The translations under genes and the position numbers were made by a program. DNA of 64,000 nucleotides from Clostridia bacterium. GTDB taxonomy: Bacteria; Bacillota; Clostridia; Saccharofermentanales; Saccharofermentanaceae. Where the stretch lies: contig JAKSRG010000005.1 in NCBI GenBank assembly GCA_024403735.1, forward strand, positions 1-64,000. Direction: 5' to 3'. Positions within the stretch are counted from its first letter, which is position 1. Each line of letters begins with the position of its first letter. The notes beneath the pieces were generated by a model. The model did not search any database and was not told where the DNA came from. It saw only the letters and a program-made list of their open reading frames with translations. This document shows, one piece after another, positions 34,727-43,826 of the stretch.

Positions 34727-35188
34727 TCAAACCTGTGGCTCCTTGAAGTAAGGACCAACTAGCTTGATGTCTGACTTTGCCTCAGAGAGTATCTTCCAAA
34801 GGCCAGGTTCTTCCTTAGCAATTACAAAGTGTGTCTTACCATTCTTAACCTTATCGCCAATTGTATTTGTGCACTTAATAGGCTTCTTATTGGCATCGTA
34901 GAAAGAATAGTACTTTACACCACTCTGCTTGTATGGCATGAAGTAACCAACTTCCTCAAGATTAAATACTGTGAGCATGTGTCTGCTCTGTGCTGTAAGA
35001 TAGTAAACAACCTTGTTATCACTAGTGATAAACCAAGTGTCTGTTCCTGCTACTCTCTTCTCCATAAGAGCCTTAGCAGCAGCTTCTGTCTTAACATTTT
35101 CCTTCTTTGAAGACTTGCCAGCGATAATACCGATAACGATAAAAATTGCAGCAAGAACTCCAATTGCAATGTAGTTCTTAGGTTCCAT
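34727..35188 (-). CDS. Membrane-anchored protein of unknown function
   Basis: A 153-residue protein with an N-terminal transmembrane anchor (residues 4-22, NYIAIGVLAAIFIVIGIIAG) and an extracytoplasmic or cytoplasmic beta-rich domain (about 50-150) with VAGTDTWFITSDNKVVYYL. I do not recognise the domain. The frame is open to 35221, but AAAGGAGAAAGATAT before the ATG at 35188 sets the start. It follows the LtaS-like/helicase pair on the same strand by 84 bases and has its own terminator. Confidence 0.6.
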   Translation of the reverse strand: MEPKNYIAIGVLAAIFIVIGIIAGKSSKKENVKTEAAAKALMEKRVAGTDTWFITSDNKVVYYLTAQSRHMLTVFNLEEVGYFMPYKQSGVKYYSFYDANKKPIKCTNTIGDKVKNGKTHFVIAKEEPGLWKILSEAKSDIKLVGPYFKEPQV

Positions 35189-35272
35189 ATATCTTTCTCC
35201 TTTTAATATAGTTTTCTCCACGACAGTGATAATAACAAAACATTGCTAAAAATACCACTGAAAATATAAATA

Positions 35273-36394
35273 TTATTCCAATACTAACAATTCTGGACTA
35301 GCTCCTGTATAACGAATAATCTCACCCATTCTTGGCTTATCAAGATAAGATACAAGACTATACGCCTTACCTGTCTTACCAGCACGAGCAGTACGTCCAA
35401 TTCTATGAAGATAGAATTCATTATCCTTAGGAATATCGTAATTGAATACTGCATCTACATCATCAACGTCAATTCCACGAGCAACAACATCTGTCGCAAT
35501 CAAGATGTTAAATTTTCCATGATGGAAACCATCCATCATTCTATTACGTGCGCCCTGTCCCATGTCACCCTGGAGACATCCACACTTAAGACCAGCTGAC
35601 TTAAGTACTTCATATACCTCAGTTGTAGTAGTCTTTGTATTACAGAACACAATAGCCTTATTAAAACCATTCTCCTTAACTAGGCGGATGATAGTAAGTG
35701 CCTTATCTTTCTGAGCTACCTCGACATAGAACTCATCAATTTTAGGGCGATCCTCAGCCTTAGGCATAACATCAATCTCTTTAGCTCCCTGCATGAAAGA
35801 CCATGTAATATTGAGGACTTCACGGGGCATAGTCGCAGAGAATAATGCCATCTGCTTATCTTTAGGAGTAATCTTAATAATATCCTGAACATTCTTAATA
35901 AAACCCATTCGAAGCATCTCGTCTGCTTCATCAAGGACTAGTGTATAAATATGGCGAATATCAATAAGATGCTTCTCATGTAAATCTATGAGACGACCTG
36001 GCGTAGCAACAACTACCTGAGGATGCTTGGCTAGTCTTTCAGCCTGGAGTTTAATACTCTGACCACCAATTACTGCTACAACATTAAAGTGTTCAATATA
36101 TCTTGCGAGCTTCTTTATCTCAGATGCAATCTGTAGAGCAAGCTCACGAGTTGGACATAGAATAAGCGCCTGGATATCTTTAGATGACATATCCAAATAC
36201 TCGAGAATTGGGATTGAGAATGCGAATGTTTTACCAGTACCTGTAGGTGCCTTGGCAATAAGACACTCATCTTTCATCAAAAGAGGAATTGCTTCTCTTT
36301 GAACTGTAGTTGGAGTAACTGCCCCCATTTTATTCAAAGCATGTAATATCTCATCAGAGAGATTTAAGTCCTTAAAAGTAAAGTACTCTCTCAT
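35273..36394 (-). CDS. DEAD-box RNA helicase
   Basis: A 373-residue ATP-dependent RNA helicase with all core motifs in order: Q motif (FKDLNLSDEI through PTTVQREAIP), APTGTGKT (I), PTRELALQ (Ia), VATPGR (Ib), DEAD (II), SAT (III), then IVFCNT, VARGID (V) and HRIGRTARAG (VI). It ends right after motif VI plus about 25 residues, so it lacks the C-terminal RNA-binding extension of DeaD/CsdA and is nearly a minimal helicase core. It overlaps the LtaS-like gene by one base (TAATG arrangement), so the two are translationally coupled. A role in ribosome assembly or cold-stress mRNA unwinding is usual for the family. Confidence 0.93.
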   Translation of the reverse strand: MREYFTFKDLNLSDEILHALNKMGAVTPTTVQREAIPLLMKDECLIAKAPTGTGKTFAFSIPILEYLDMSSKDIQALILCPTRELALQIASEIKKLARYIEHFNVVAVIGGQSIKLQAERLAKHPQVVVATPGRLIDLHEKHLIDIRHIYTLVLDEADEMLRMGFIKNVQDIIKITPKDKQMALFSATMPREVLNITWSFMQGAKEIDVMPKAEDRPKIDEFYVEVAQKDKALTIIRLVKENGFNKAIVFCNTKTTTTEVYEVLKSAGLKCGCLQGDMGQGARNRMMDGFHHGKFNILIATDVVARGIDVDDVDAVFNYDIPKDNEFYLHRIGRTARAGKTGKAYSLVSYLDKPRMGEIIRYTGASPELLVLE

Positions 36395-39000
36395 TAGTTT
36401 TCTACTCCTACTTCTTCTTTACCAGAAGAACCAATCGTTGTTGGAACGAGACCCATGCTCTCCAACTTCTTCTTATCATTCTCCTTAACCACTACATAGT
36501 ATGGTAAATCGAAGAAATTCTTATCACGCATTTCCTTACCGAACACATTGTTGTACTCGAGTACAGAATAGTAATTCCACAAGTCCTCATTAACAACATT
36601 AAGTGAACCAAGATAGTTACCATCCTTATCGTTAACACCCATTGTTGTGAGTACAGGGTAGTGCTTATACATATCAGACAAGAACATCTGATACTGTGTC
36701 ATAGGAAGACCTGCTACCTGCATTACAAGAGTTGAAAGATAGTTAAGTGAGATAACCTGAATATCAGACTCTGGAATATCGTAATTAGCCCAAATGAAGA
36801 AGTCTGTTATGTAAAGCTTCTGCATCTCTTCTGGACCAAGCTCAGCAATATCCTTAACTCCAAGGAAATTCTCGTAGAAACCATCCTTAAAGCTTGGCAA
36901 GTGATCACCAAAGAAACAGATAACAGTAGGTTCATCTACATTTGAGAAGTAAGTAATAAGTTCTTCAACAGCACTATCTGTATTACGTGCAACAGAGAAA
37001 TACTGCTCAGCCTGTGTATACTTACCTGGATCTTCAACAACACTAACATCTGGCTCAAAGTTCGCATAAGACTTAGTATATGAGCCGTGGTTCTGCATTG
37101 TTACATTGAAGAGGAATAATGGCGCATTTGTCTTAGCCTCATTCTCCTCATAAAGCTCGTAAATCTTCTTGAATGAACAAGAATCACTAATGTATGAACG
37201 AATATATTCTGGTTCAGCGATATCTTCCTGAGCATAGAATGCATCAAACTCCATGAATTCATATACAGCAGGACGGTTCCAACCACTAGCAATATATGGA
37301 TGCAAAGCAATTGTTGAATAACCATAACTCTTTAATACTCTAGCCATTGAACCAGCATCGCTACTAATATACTGCTGATATGGAATACTACCGTTAGGCA
37401 TTCCAAGCATTGTGTTACCTGTAAGGAACTCGAACTCTGAGTTAGCTGTACCACCACCAAATGTTGATACATAGCAATCACCCTTAATAGTGTTTTCCTT
37501 CATTGAATCCATATATGGAGAATATTCTTCGCTAAGAGTAAATCCATCGAACTGTGAGAAATCTGAGTATGACTCATCCATGATGCAGATGATATTAGGA
37601 AGCTTGCCACTGAACACCTTAAGACGCTGAGTATCAGACATCTCTGCTCCTGTGAACATATCAGTACCATAATTGTCATAGATATCATCTTCAACATTCT
37701 GAAGATTATCGAGTGTATATACGCTAGGTGGGCTAACAGTAAGATACTGAGCGTTCATTGTAATAGCTACGATCATACCGTTATCTGAATAGTTAAGAGG
37801 CTGGTTCCATACGTTATTAACGATACCAAGCTTCTTCATGATTGAATTCTTTGATGCTGAATATCTGTCTGTATCGAATAGCGCGAAAACAAGGAGCGCA
37901 CCAAAAGCTGCGCACAACACACCCATAACTAATCGTGATACAAGGTGTCTTGTCTGATATCTGAAACGTGACACGATTGCTGTTACGAGAAGGAAAAGAC
38001 ATGCAGTCATGATGAGCATGTACTTAATCTTGAACTCATATGTTCCAGCTACATTGAATGCAGTCTTAATTGATACTGCATCAAGAAGTGATACAGGCTC
38101 GCCTCTGAATTCGAGCTTGTAGAAATTGATTACAGCGATGATAAAGATAATTGTATTAGCGAACAATACAGCAAATCTAAGTCTGTTAGTTAATGCATAG
38201 AAGAAGCAATAAATAACGAAGTAGATTATGTAGTTAATAAAGTATGCTGCGAGGATTTTGTTGGCAATTGAATTGGCATTAAGTAACTCTACCAATACGA
38301 ATGAAATCGCAGGCATAACTGAAAGAATAATAAAGGCGATAAGTTTACGCTTCTTGTGATCAATATTAAGTACTAATAGTGCTGAGAAACCTGTGAGGAG
38401 AATTGAACCAAGTGAAATAAAGAAAGCAAGATAATGGAACTGAGCATAACCAAACTCAGTAGTAACCTGCATCCTAACATCTGGATCACATCCTGCATAA
38501 GTAAGCTTGCCGCACTCATCAGGGATATTATTAGATATCCAAAGTCTAGGTGTAAGTGTTTCCTTTGGACCAGCAGCAGCTACTGTGAAGTCATACTTCT
38601 CGCCAGTCTTAACTGAGAGATTTACATTAAATCGTCTATATTCATCACTCTGGAGATCAGCGATATTTACGTTCTCTGAATAAATAGTCTTACCGTCTTT
38701 ATCGTGAACTTCAAAAAAGATCGTACCCTCTGCATCGTAATCACAGTTGGCAAATCTAATATCAATATAATTAATCTTTGGACCAGTAGGAATAAAGTTC
38801 TGAACAAGTGGTTCACCATAAAGCTTACCTGAACGTTCACCTCTTGTACCTACGCATGATGAAACACGCTCATCACTAAATGATGGCATAAGTATTAGCA
38901 ATCCAGCTATCAAAATAGCAAGTACGATGAATACAATAATCCAACGCGCTTTACTCTTTGTAAACGAAACTATATTTTGAAATTTATTTAGCTTTTTCAT
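36394..39000 (-). CDS. LtaS-like sulfatase-fold membrane phosphotransferase
   Basis: An 868-residue protein of the alkaline phosphatase/sulfatase superfamily, LTA synthase group. The N-terminal part has a first transmembrane helix (16-38), an extracellular beta domain of about 150 residues, and about six more helices (190-400). The catalytic ectodomain (about 460-800) has NIICIMDESYSDF (metal site), the nucleophile Thr in FGGGTANSEFEF and FFGDHLPSF. Such enzymes polymerise glycerol phosphate from phosphatidylglycerol onto a lipid or glycan. The inserted extracellular domain between helices 1 and 2 makes it longer than Staphylococcus LtaS (about 650). The stop overlaps the start of the helicase gene. 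Ribosome site is weak. Confidence 0.87.
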   Translation of the reverse strand: MKKLNKFQNIVSFTKSKARWIIVFIVLAILIAGLLILMPSFSDERVSSCVGTRGERSGKLYGEPLVQNFIPTGPKINYIDIRFANCDYDAEGTIFFEVHDKDGKTIYSENVNIADLQSDEYRRFNVNLSVKTGEKYDFTVAAAGPKETLTPRLWISNNIPDECGKLTYAGCDPDVRMQVTTEFGYAQFHYLAFFISLGSILLTGFSALLVLNIDHKKRKLIAFIILSVMPAISFVLVELLNANSIANKILAAYFINYIIYFVIYCFFYALTNRLRFAVLFANTIIFIIAVINFYKLEFRGEPVSLLDAVSIKTAFNVAGTYEFKIKYMLIMTACLFLLVTAIVSRFRYQTRHLVSRLVMGVLCAAFGALLVFALFDTDRYSASKNSIMKKLGIVNNVWNQPLNYSDNGMIVAITMNAQYLTVSPPSVYTLDNLQNVEDDIYDNYGTDMFTGAEMSDTQRLKVFSGKLPNIICIMDESYSDFSQFDGFTLSEEYSPYMDSMKENTIKGDCYVSTFGGGTANSEFEFLTGNTMLGMPNGSIPYQQYISSDAGSMARVLKSYGYSTIALHPYIASGWNRPAVYEFMEFDAFYAQEDIAEPEYIRSYISDSCSFKKIYELYEENEAKTNAPLFLFNVTMQNHGSYTKSYANFEPDVSVVEDPGKYTQAEQYFSVARNTDSAVEELITYFSNVDEPTVICFFGDHLPSFKDGFYENFLGVKDIAELGPEEMQKLYITDFFIWANYDIPESDIQVISLNYLSTLVMQVAGLPMTQYQMFLSDMYKHYPVLTTMGVNDKDGNYLGSLNVVNEDLWNYYSVLEYNNVFGKEMRDKNFFDLPYYVVVKENDKKKLESMGLVPTTIGSSGKEEVGVEN

Positions 39001-39126
39001 CCCAAATCACCAATTTTCACTCGAAACAAGATAGATTTTAATGTAAATCCTACGTAAAAAGAATATTTCCCCTCTTGTTAGAATTAACGAACTTCTATCC
39101 TTGAACGTTGCATGTATTGGTCAAAA

Positions 39127-39939
39127 CTACTTTTTGCGGAACATCTTGATGAATGTGCATATTACAAATATTGCTACAGTGATAAGACAGATTGTTCCGC
39201 CTGGCTTAAGTCCATATAGGAAAGAAAGGACAAGACCAAGAACTGTAGAACCTACTGAAAATAGAATTGAAGTAATCACCTGCATCTTATAACTTCTAGC
39301 AATCACAGTTGCTGCAGCTACAGGAACTACCATAAGACTAGAAATGATAAGAGTACCTACAATTCTAGACGCTACAGACACTGTAAGCGCAGTAAGAATT
39401 GTAATTACAATATTAATAAGATCAACTTTGACACCAAGAATTCTTGCTGAATTCTCATCAAAAGAAATAAGGAAAATCTTCTTGAAGAGGAAGATATACA
39501 AAGCTAATACAATTACTGCAATAACTGATATAAGAATTAAATCTGTCTTAGTCGTAGCAATAATTGAACCAAATAGGAATGATGAGAAATCGGCTCCGTT
39601 AGAAATAAATCCACTTAATACACCAGCTAATCCGACACCGAACGACAGCACAACTGCAACTGCCATCTCGCTATGCATACCAATCTTTTTACGAATTCCT
39701 TCGATAAATAATGCACCTACAAGACATGCTACAACAGCACCAACTATAGGATTAATTCCAGCGATAAGTCCAATTGCAACACCCGCTAATGATGTATGCG
39801 CAAGAGAATCACCAATCATGGATAATCTCTTATGAACCATTACATTACCAAGGCAGGATACGAGAATAGATACGATAATTCCTGCTACAAAAGCACGAAC
39901 CATATAGCTATAAGAGAACATTGTAAGAAGTCTATCCAT
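39127..39939 (-). CDS. znuB: Metal ABC transporter permease (ZnuB/MntB family)
   Basis: A 270-residue ABC-3 family permease with about eight hydrophobic helices. It has MIGDSLAHTSLAGVAIGL (conserved His/Ser-rich region), SEMAVAVVLSFGVGLAGVLSG and ASRIVGTLIISSLMVVPVAAA. It forms the membrane channel for Zn2+ or Mn2+ with the adjacent ATPase, whose stop overlaps its start by one base (TAATG). It is the last gene in the set. The His-rich tail of the ATPase and His-rich loop of the binding protein point to zinc. Confidence 0.9.
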   Translation of the reverse strand: MDRLLTMFSYSYMVRAFVAGIIVSILVSCLGNVMVHKRLSMIGDSLAHTSLAGVAIGLIAGINPIVGAVVACLVGALFIEGIRKKIGMHSEMAVAVVLSFGVGLAGVLSGFISNGADFSSFLFGSIIATTKTDLILISVIAVIVLALYIFLFKKIFLISFDENSARILGVKVDLINIVITILTALTVSVASRIVGTLIISSLMVVPVAAATVIARSYKMQVITSILFSVGSTVLGLVLSFLYGLKPGGTICLITVAIFVICTFIKMFRKK

Positions 39940-40793
39940 TATTTGTTCTCCTTTCCGTGGCCATGCTTGTGACTATGATCGTGATTATGATCACCGTGAC
40001 AACACTCACAATCCTGAGAACTATGCTTACCATGGCCTTCCTGATGCTCACAAGAAGCACAGTGGATATGACCAATATGAGTATGCTCATGATGGTGTGA
40101 ATGCGCATGAATAACCTTAGCTTCTGGCATAGCTGCCTCTGCTAATGAGTGATCACTTATACAAAGTACTCTGTTGATATATGAAGACACACTCTGAAGG
40201 TCATGAGTAACCATCAAAATTGTCATCTGTCTTACAATATTCTGCTTGTGTAGAATACCCATTAATCTATCTACGGACTCGCCGTCGATACCTACTGTAG
40301 GCTCATCAAGGATGAGGACCTGAGGCTCATTAACGAGAACTCTAGCAAGCATTACTCGCTGCTGCTGACCACCAGATAGTTCAGAGATAAGTCTACCCTT
40401 ATATTCGAGCATGTCTACAGCCTTAAGGCTTCTTTCCATTGCAGCAAGCTTTTCCTTACGACTTTTACGATTAGGTGCAGAAATAATGGAATAATATACA
40501 ATCTCTTCTACTGTTGCAGGAAATGAGCCAGCTAGTGCACCACTATTCTGAGGAACATAGCCAATACCAGCATAGTTCTTCTTACCTGCCATCTTGTTAC
40601 CGAGAATAACAACTTCACCTTCGTCAGGCTTAAGAAATCCTAGTAGAAGCTTAATCATTGTAGATTTACCAACGCCATTATCACCAATAATAGCGGCAAA
40701 ATCACCTTCTTCTACCTGGAATGTGACACCCTCGAAAAGGTTCTTGTTGTCATATCCAAAAGTTAAATTGTTAACTTCAACAACATTAATCAT
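39939..40793 (-). CDS. znuC: Metal ABC transporter ATP-binding protein with His-rich C-terminal tail
   Basis: A 284-residue ATPase: Walker A GDNGVGKST, Q-loop region YVPQNSGAL, signature LSGGQQQR, Walker B VLILDEP and switch His in MVTHD. The first 230 residues are a usual ZnuC; the last 50 are an extension with about 17 His and 5 Cys in runs such as HAHSHHHEHTH and HDHSHKHGHG. The tail is cytoplasmic and could bind zinc, either as a sensor that slows import or as a store. GAGGAG precedes ATG 17 bases after the binding protein gene. Partner of the permease downstream. Confidence 0.92.
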   Translation of the reverse strand: MINVVEVNNLTFGYDNKNLFEGVTFQVEEGDFAAIIGDNGVGKSTMIKLLLGFLKPDEGEVVILGNKMAGKKNYAGIGYVPQNSGALAGSFPATVEEIVYYSIISAPNRKSRKEKLAAMERSLKAVDMLEYKGRLISELSGGQQQRVMLARVLVNEPQVLILDEPTVGIDGESVDRLMGILHKQNIVRQMTILMVTHDLQSVSSYINRVLCISDHSLAEAAMPEAKVIHAHSHHHEHTHIGHIHCASCEHQEGHGKHSSQDCECCHGDHNHDHSHKHGHGKENK

Positions 40794-40810
40794 CCGTTAA
40801 CTCCTCACAG

Positions 40811-41812
40811 TTACAAGCCCAAACCTACCAATAGATTATGGTAGTTCTCACGCATTGCCTGAACATAGCTCATCTTATTATTATATTCCTCCGAAGTCAC
40901 AGAACCAAATGAATGCAACAATATAAGCTCACATCCAGTCTCTTCGCTGATTACATATGCAGCACTAGGATTAATAATAGAATCATAATAAATAGTCTCT
41001 ATTCCATTCGCACGAATGAAATCAATTATCAACGATACGGTTCTAGCATCTGGCTCAGCATCAGACGAGATACCTTCAACAGGCATCTGTGTCATTCCAA
41101 CCTCACTACATATATAGCCAAAAGCCTCATGAGACACTACGATAGTCTGACCTTGTAGACCATCCTTATACTGATCAATCTCATCTTGAAGACTAGAGAT
41201 ATCTGCCTGATACTTCTGAGCATTATTTAAATAGTAATCTGCATTAGCAGGGTCAACCTTACTAAGCACATTAGTAATAGCATCTATCTCCTTAATAGCA
41301 TTAGATAAAGATAGCCAAGTATGTGGATCAATACCATTTGCTGAGTGATCATGACCATGCTCATCGTGATGTTCATCATGGTCATCATCGTGGTCACTAC
41401 CCTCAAAATCTTCAAATGCATCATTTGTAGTGTCGCCAAAAGTGATTAAGTCTAATCCATCTGATGCTATACATACATTGATATCCTTGTTATCGAGCGC
41501 ATCAAGACAAGTATCTAACCAAGGCTCCATACCTGCACCATTAGCGATAAGGACATCTGCCTCTTCTAAAAGAAGCATATCATCTGTAGATAATTCCCAT
41601 GAGTGAGGATCACTACCAGGCTTAACGAGGAGCTTAACATCAGCCTTATCACCTGCTACCTGACAAGTAAAGTCATAAACTGGATAAATCGTACATACAA
41701 CCTTGAGCTTACCCTCTTCGAAAAATTCAGTACGCGCACAACTACAAAGCGGCAACAACAATAGTGCCACGATTAATACGAAAGATATTAAGTTAGTGCG
41801 TCTGATGGCCAT
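40811..41812 (-). CDS. znuA: Zinc/manganese-binding lipoprotein of the metal ABC transporter (ZnuA/AdcA family)
   Basis: A 333-residue cluster 9 solute-binding protein. Residues 1-24 form a lipoprotein signal with lipobox PLCSC. Metal-binding residues are expected in DPHSWELS, GIDPHTWLS, VSHEAFGYI and the C-terminal Asp/Glu region. Between them is the His/Asp/Glu-rich loop DHDDDHDEHHDEHGHDH, a hallmark of zinc-specific members. It captures metal outside the membrane and hands it to the permease. GAGGGG lies just before ATG. It starts 102 bases from the divergent deoB gene; no convincing Zur box was found in that gap. Confidence 0.93.
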   Translation of the reverse strand: MAIRRTNLISFVLIVALLLLPLCSCARTEFFEEGKLKVVCTIYPVYDFTCQVAGDKADVKLLVKPGSDPHSWELSTDDMLLLEEADVLIANGAGMEPWLDTCLDALDNKDINVCIASDGLDLITFGDTTNDAFEDFEGSDHDDDHDEHHDEHGHDHSANGIDPHTWLSLSNAIKEIDAITNVLSKVDPANADYYLNNAQKYQADISSLQDEIDQYKDGLQGQTIVVSHEAFGYICSEVGMTQMPVEGISSDAEPDARTVSLIIDFIRANGIETIYYDSIINPSAAYVISEETGCELILLHSFGSVTSEEYNNKMSYVQAMRENYHNLLVGLGL

Positions 41813-41914
41813 ATCCCCTCACAAAATCCATTACTAAAAAGCATGTCAGCAAACCTAATTAATTTAGACTATAATTATAATACATGCGTCAATCTATTAA
41901 TATGGAGGCCCAAT

Positions 41915-43063
41915 ATGGCAAAAAGAGTATTCCTTGTAGTATTAGATAGTTTTGGAATTGGAAATGCAGCAGATGCTACTTTATTTGGAGATGAAGGAAG
42001 TAACACTCTCGCAGCAGTATTAGATGTTGAAGGCATAAAGATCCCTAATCTAACCAAGATGGGACTTCTTAATATTGATGACCATACTGACGAGAGAATT
42101 AAAAAGTTTATAAATGACAATTCACCAGAGGCACCTTCATTAGGTTCTTACGGCCGTCTGGTTGAATTATCAATGGGTAAAGATACAACTATTGGACACT
42201 GGGAGATTGCAGGCATCTTATCAGATAAGGCGATGCCAACATTCCCAGATGGTTTTCCAGCACTCGTACTAGACAAGATTAAGGAAATAACTGGTAGAGA
42301 AGTCCTCTGCAACAAGCCATATAGCGGAACTGATGTTATCCGTGATTATGGCGACGAGCACGTTAAGACAGGCGCGCTCATTGTATATACTTCTGCTGAT
42401 AGCGTCCTTCAGATCGCTGCTCACGAGGATGTTGTTCCTGTAGATGAGCTCTACGATATTTGCGCCAAGGTTCGTGAATTCATGACTGGCGCCCTCGCTG
42501 TCGGCCGAATTATCGCTCGTCCATTCGAGGGAACTTCAGGAAGCTACAAGCGTACATCGAGAAGACACGACTTCTCCCTCACTGCGCCATCTGCTACTAT
42601 GCTCGATATCCTTAAGATTAAGGGTAAGGATGTTATCTCCGTTGGTAAGATTGTGGATATTTTCGCCAATCGTGGAATGACTGAAGTTATCCGAACAACT
42701 GGTAATACTGACGGCATCAGGGTTATGCACGAGATGCAAAACAAGGACTTCGACGGACTATGCTTCATCAACCTTGTTGACTTCGATATGCTGTACGGCC
42801 ACCGTAATGATCCTGTAGGCTACGCTAACGCGCTTATGGAATTCGACGATGCCCTCACGAAGTTCATCCCTAATATGCGAGACGATGACCTTCTTATCGT
42901 AACTGCGGATCACGGCTGCGACCCTTCTACACCATCCACAGATCACTCAAGAGAGAATGTTCCGCTCCTCATCTATGGCCATAACCATAGTGAAGCTAAT
43001 AATCTTGGAACTATTAATGGATTTAATAATATTGCTACTTTAGTACTTAATGAGCTTTTGTAA
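41915..43063 (+). CDS. deoB: Phosphopentomutase
   Basis: A 382-residue alkaline phosphatase superfamily enzyme (usual DeoB length about 390). It interconverts ribose (or deoxyribose) 1- and 5-phosphate in nucleoside salvage. Motifs are the N-terminal metal site LVVLDSFGIGNA, the acceptor Thr region SMGKDTTIGHWEIAG and the C-terminal metal site VTADHGCDPSTPSTDHSRE. The reading frame is open to 41843, but ATGGAGG before the ATG at 41915 and the start of homology set the start. It is monocistronic, with TATAAT-like boxes about 35-45 bases upstream (41869-41878). Its product can feed into the same pentose phosphate pool as araD. Confidence 0.95.
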   Translation: MAKRVFLVVLDSFGIGNAADATLFGDEGSNTLAAVLDVEGIKIPNLTKMGLLNIDDHTDERIKKFINDNSPEAPSLGSYGRLVELSMGKDTTIGHWEIAGILSDKAMPTFPDGFPALVLDKIKEITGREVLCNKPYSGTDVIRDYGDEHVKTGALIVYTSADSVLQIAAHEDVVPVDELYDICAKVREFMTGALAVGRIIARPFEGTSGSYKRTSRRHDFSLTAPSATMLDILKIKGKDVISVGKIVDIFANRGMTEVIRTTGNTDGIRVMHEMQNKDFDGLCFINLVDFDMLYGHRNDPVGYANALMEFDDALTKFIPNMRDDDLLIVTADHGCDPSTPSTDHSRENVPLLIYGHNHSEANNLGTINGFNNIATLVLNELL

Positions 43064-43087
43064 GTGCTCGAAAACACTCCGCCTTAA

Positions 43088-43696
43088 TTACAAAGACATG
43101 CATGTTACTACTGTGTTGATGATGCCGTGCAAGAGCCAGCTTGGTACGATTGAACCAGAGAACTTCTTCTCGTTCATGTAACCCATGTAGAAACCAAGGA
43201 GTGCTGGAAGTACTGTAAGGCATACTGTAACGCCAACATTACCTGTAGCAAGACCAAATGGAACACCATGCATAAGGCCAAAAGCAATTGCCTGAACGAG
43301 GTTACCCGCTACAAAGCCAAACTTGTTCTGAATTCTCTTAAGAAGGAAACCTCTGAACAAAATCTCCTCTGAAAGGCCTGTCTTAATGAAGCCATATACA
43401 AATGCTACTGGGATATATGACATTCCCTTGCCTGCATACTGGCTACCTGCTGAAGTAACTTCGCCTGCGAACTTATTAATGAAGAATGTTGTTAATGTGC
43501 CGTAAATAAGAACTACTGCAACTGTGATGAGGATTGTAACTAAAATATTGCCATTGCTCTTAACCTTACGTAATCCCAGCCACTTGAAGAAGCTCTCCTT
43601 CTTTCTTGCTGTGATGAGCCACCAGATAAATGGGATCAAACCGAACAATACAACCTGTAAAACACCGCTAATTAATTCTGAAACAAATACATTCAT
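43088..43696 (-). CDS. CPBP family intramembrane metalloprotease
   Basis: A 202-residue membrane protein with about six helices and the CPBP (CAAX protease and bacteriocin-processing) motifs: EEILFRGFLL, then HGVPFGLATG and HGIINT. These Glu and His residues bind the catalytic zinc. Bacterial members process peptides or act in bacteriocin immunity; no bacteriocin gene is nearby, so the target is unknown. It is convergent with deoB with only 24 bases between the stops. The ribosome site (AGGT) is weak. Confidence 0.88.
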   Translation of the reverse strand: MNVFVSELISGVLQVVLFGLIPFIWWLITARKKESFFKWLGLRKVKSNGNILVTILITVAVVLIYGTLTTFFINKFAGEVTSAGSQYAGKGMSYIPVAFVYGFIKTGLSEEILFRGFLLKRIQNKFGFVAGNLVQAIAFGLMHGVPFGLATGNVGVTVCLTVLPALLGFYMGYMNEKKFSGSIVPSWLLHGIINTVVTCMSL

Positions 43697-43756
43697 TTTC
43701 TATACCTACCTTGAAATTTCTTTACTTCGTTTTCGATGAACACAATCTAACACAAA

Positions 43757-43794
43757 CAAAAACAGCAGTTCGGATTTAGTTGCGAACTGCTGTT
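43757..43794 (-). terminator. Terminator of the alpha/beta hydrolase gene
   Basis: AACAGCAGTTCG and CGAACTGCTGTT (43761-43772 and 43783-43794) form a perfect 12-bp stem; the minus strand continues with T residues. It lies between the hydrolase stop and the CPBP start. Confidence 0.85.
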
Positions 43795-43826
43795 TATCTG
43801 TTGTGAAATGAATTAATTTGCCCTTT

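Noticed and set aside
41813..41914. Zur box between znuA and deoB
   Set aside because: Only AT-rich sequence with TATAAT-like boxes; no convincing palindrome of the Zur type.
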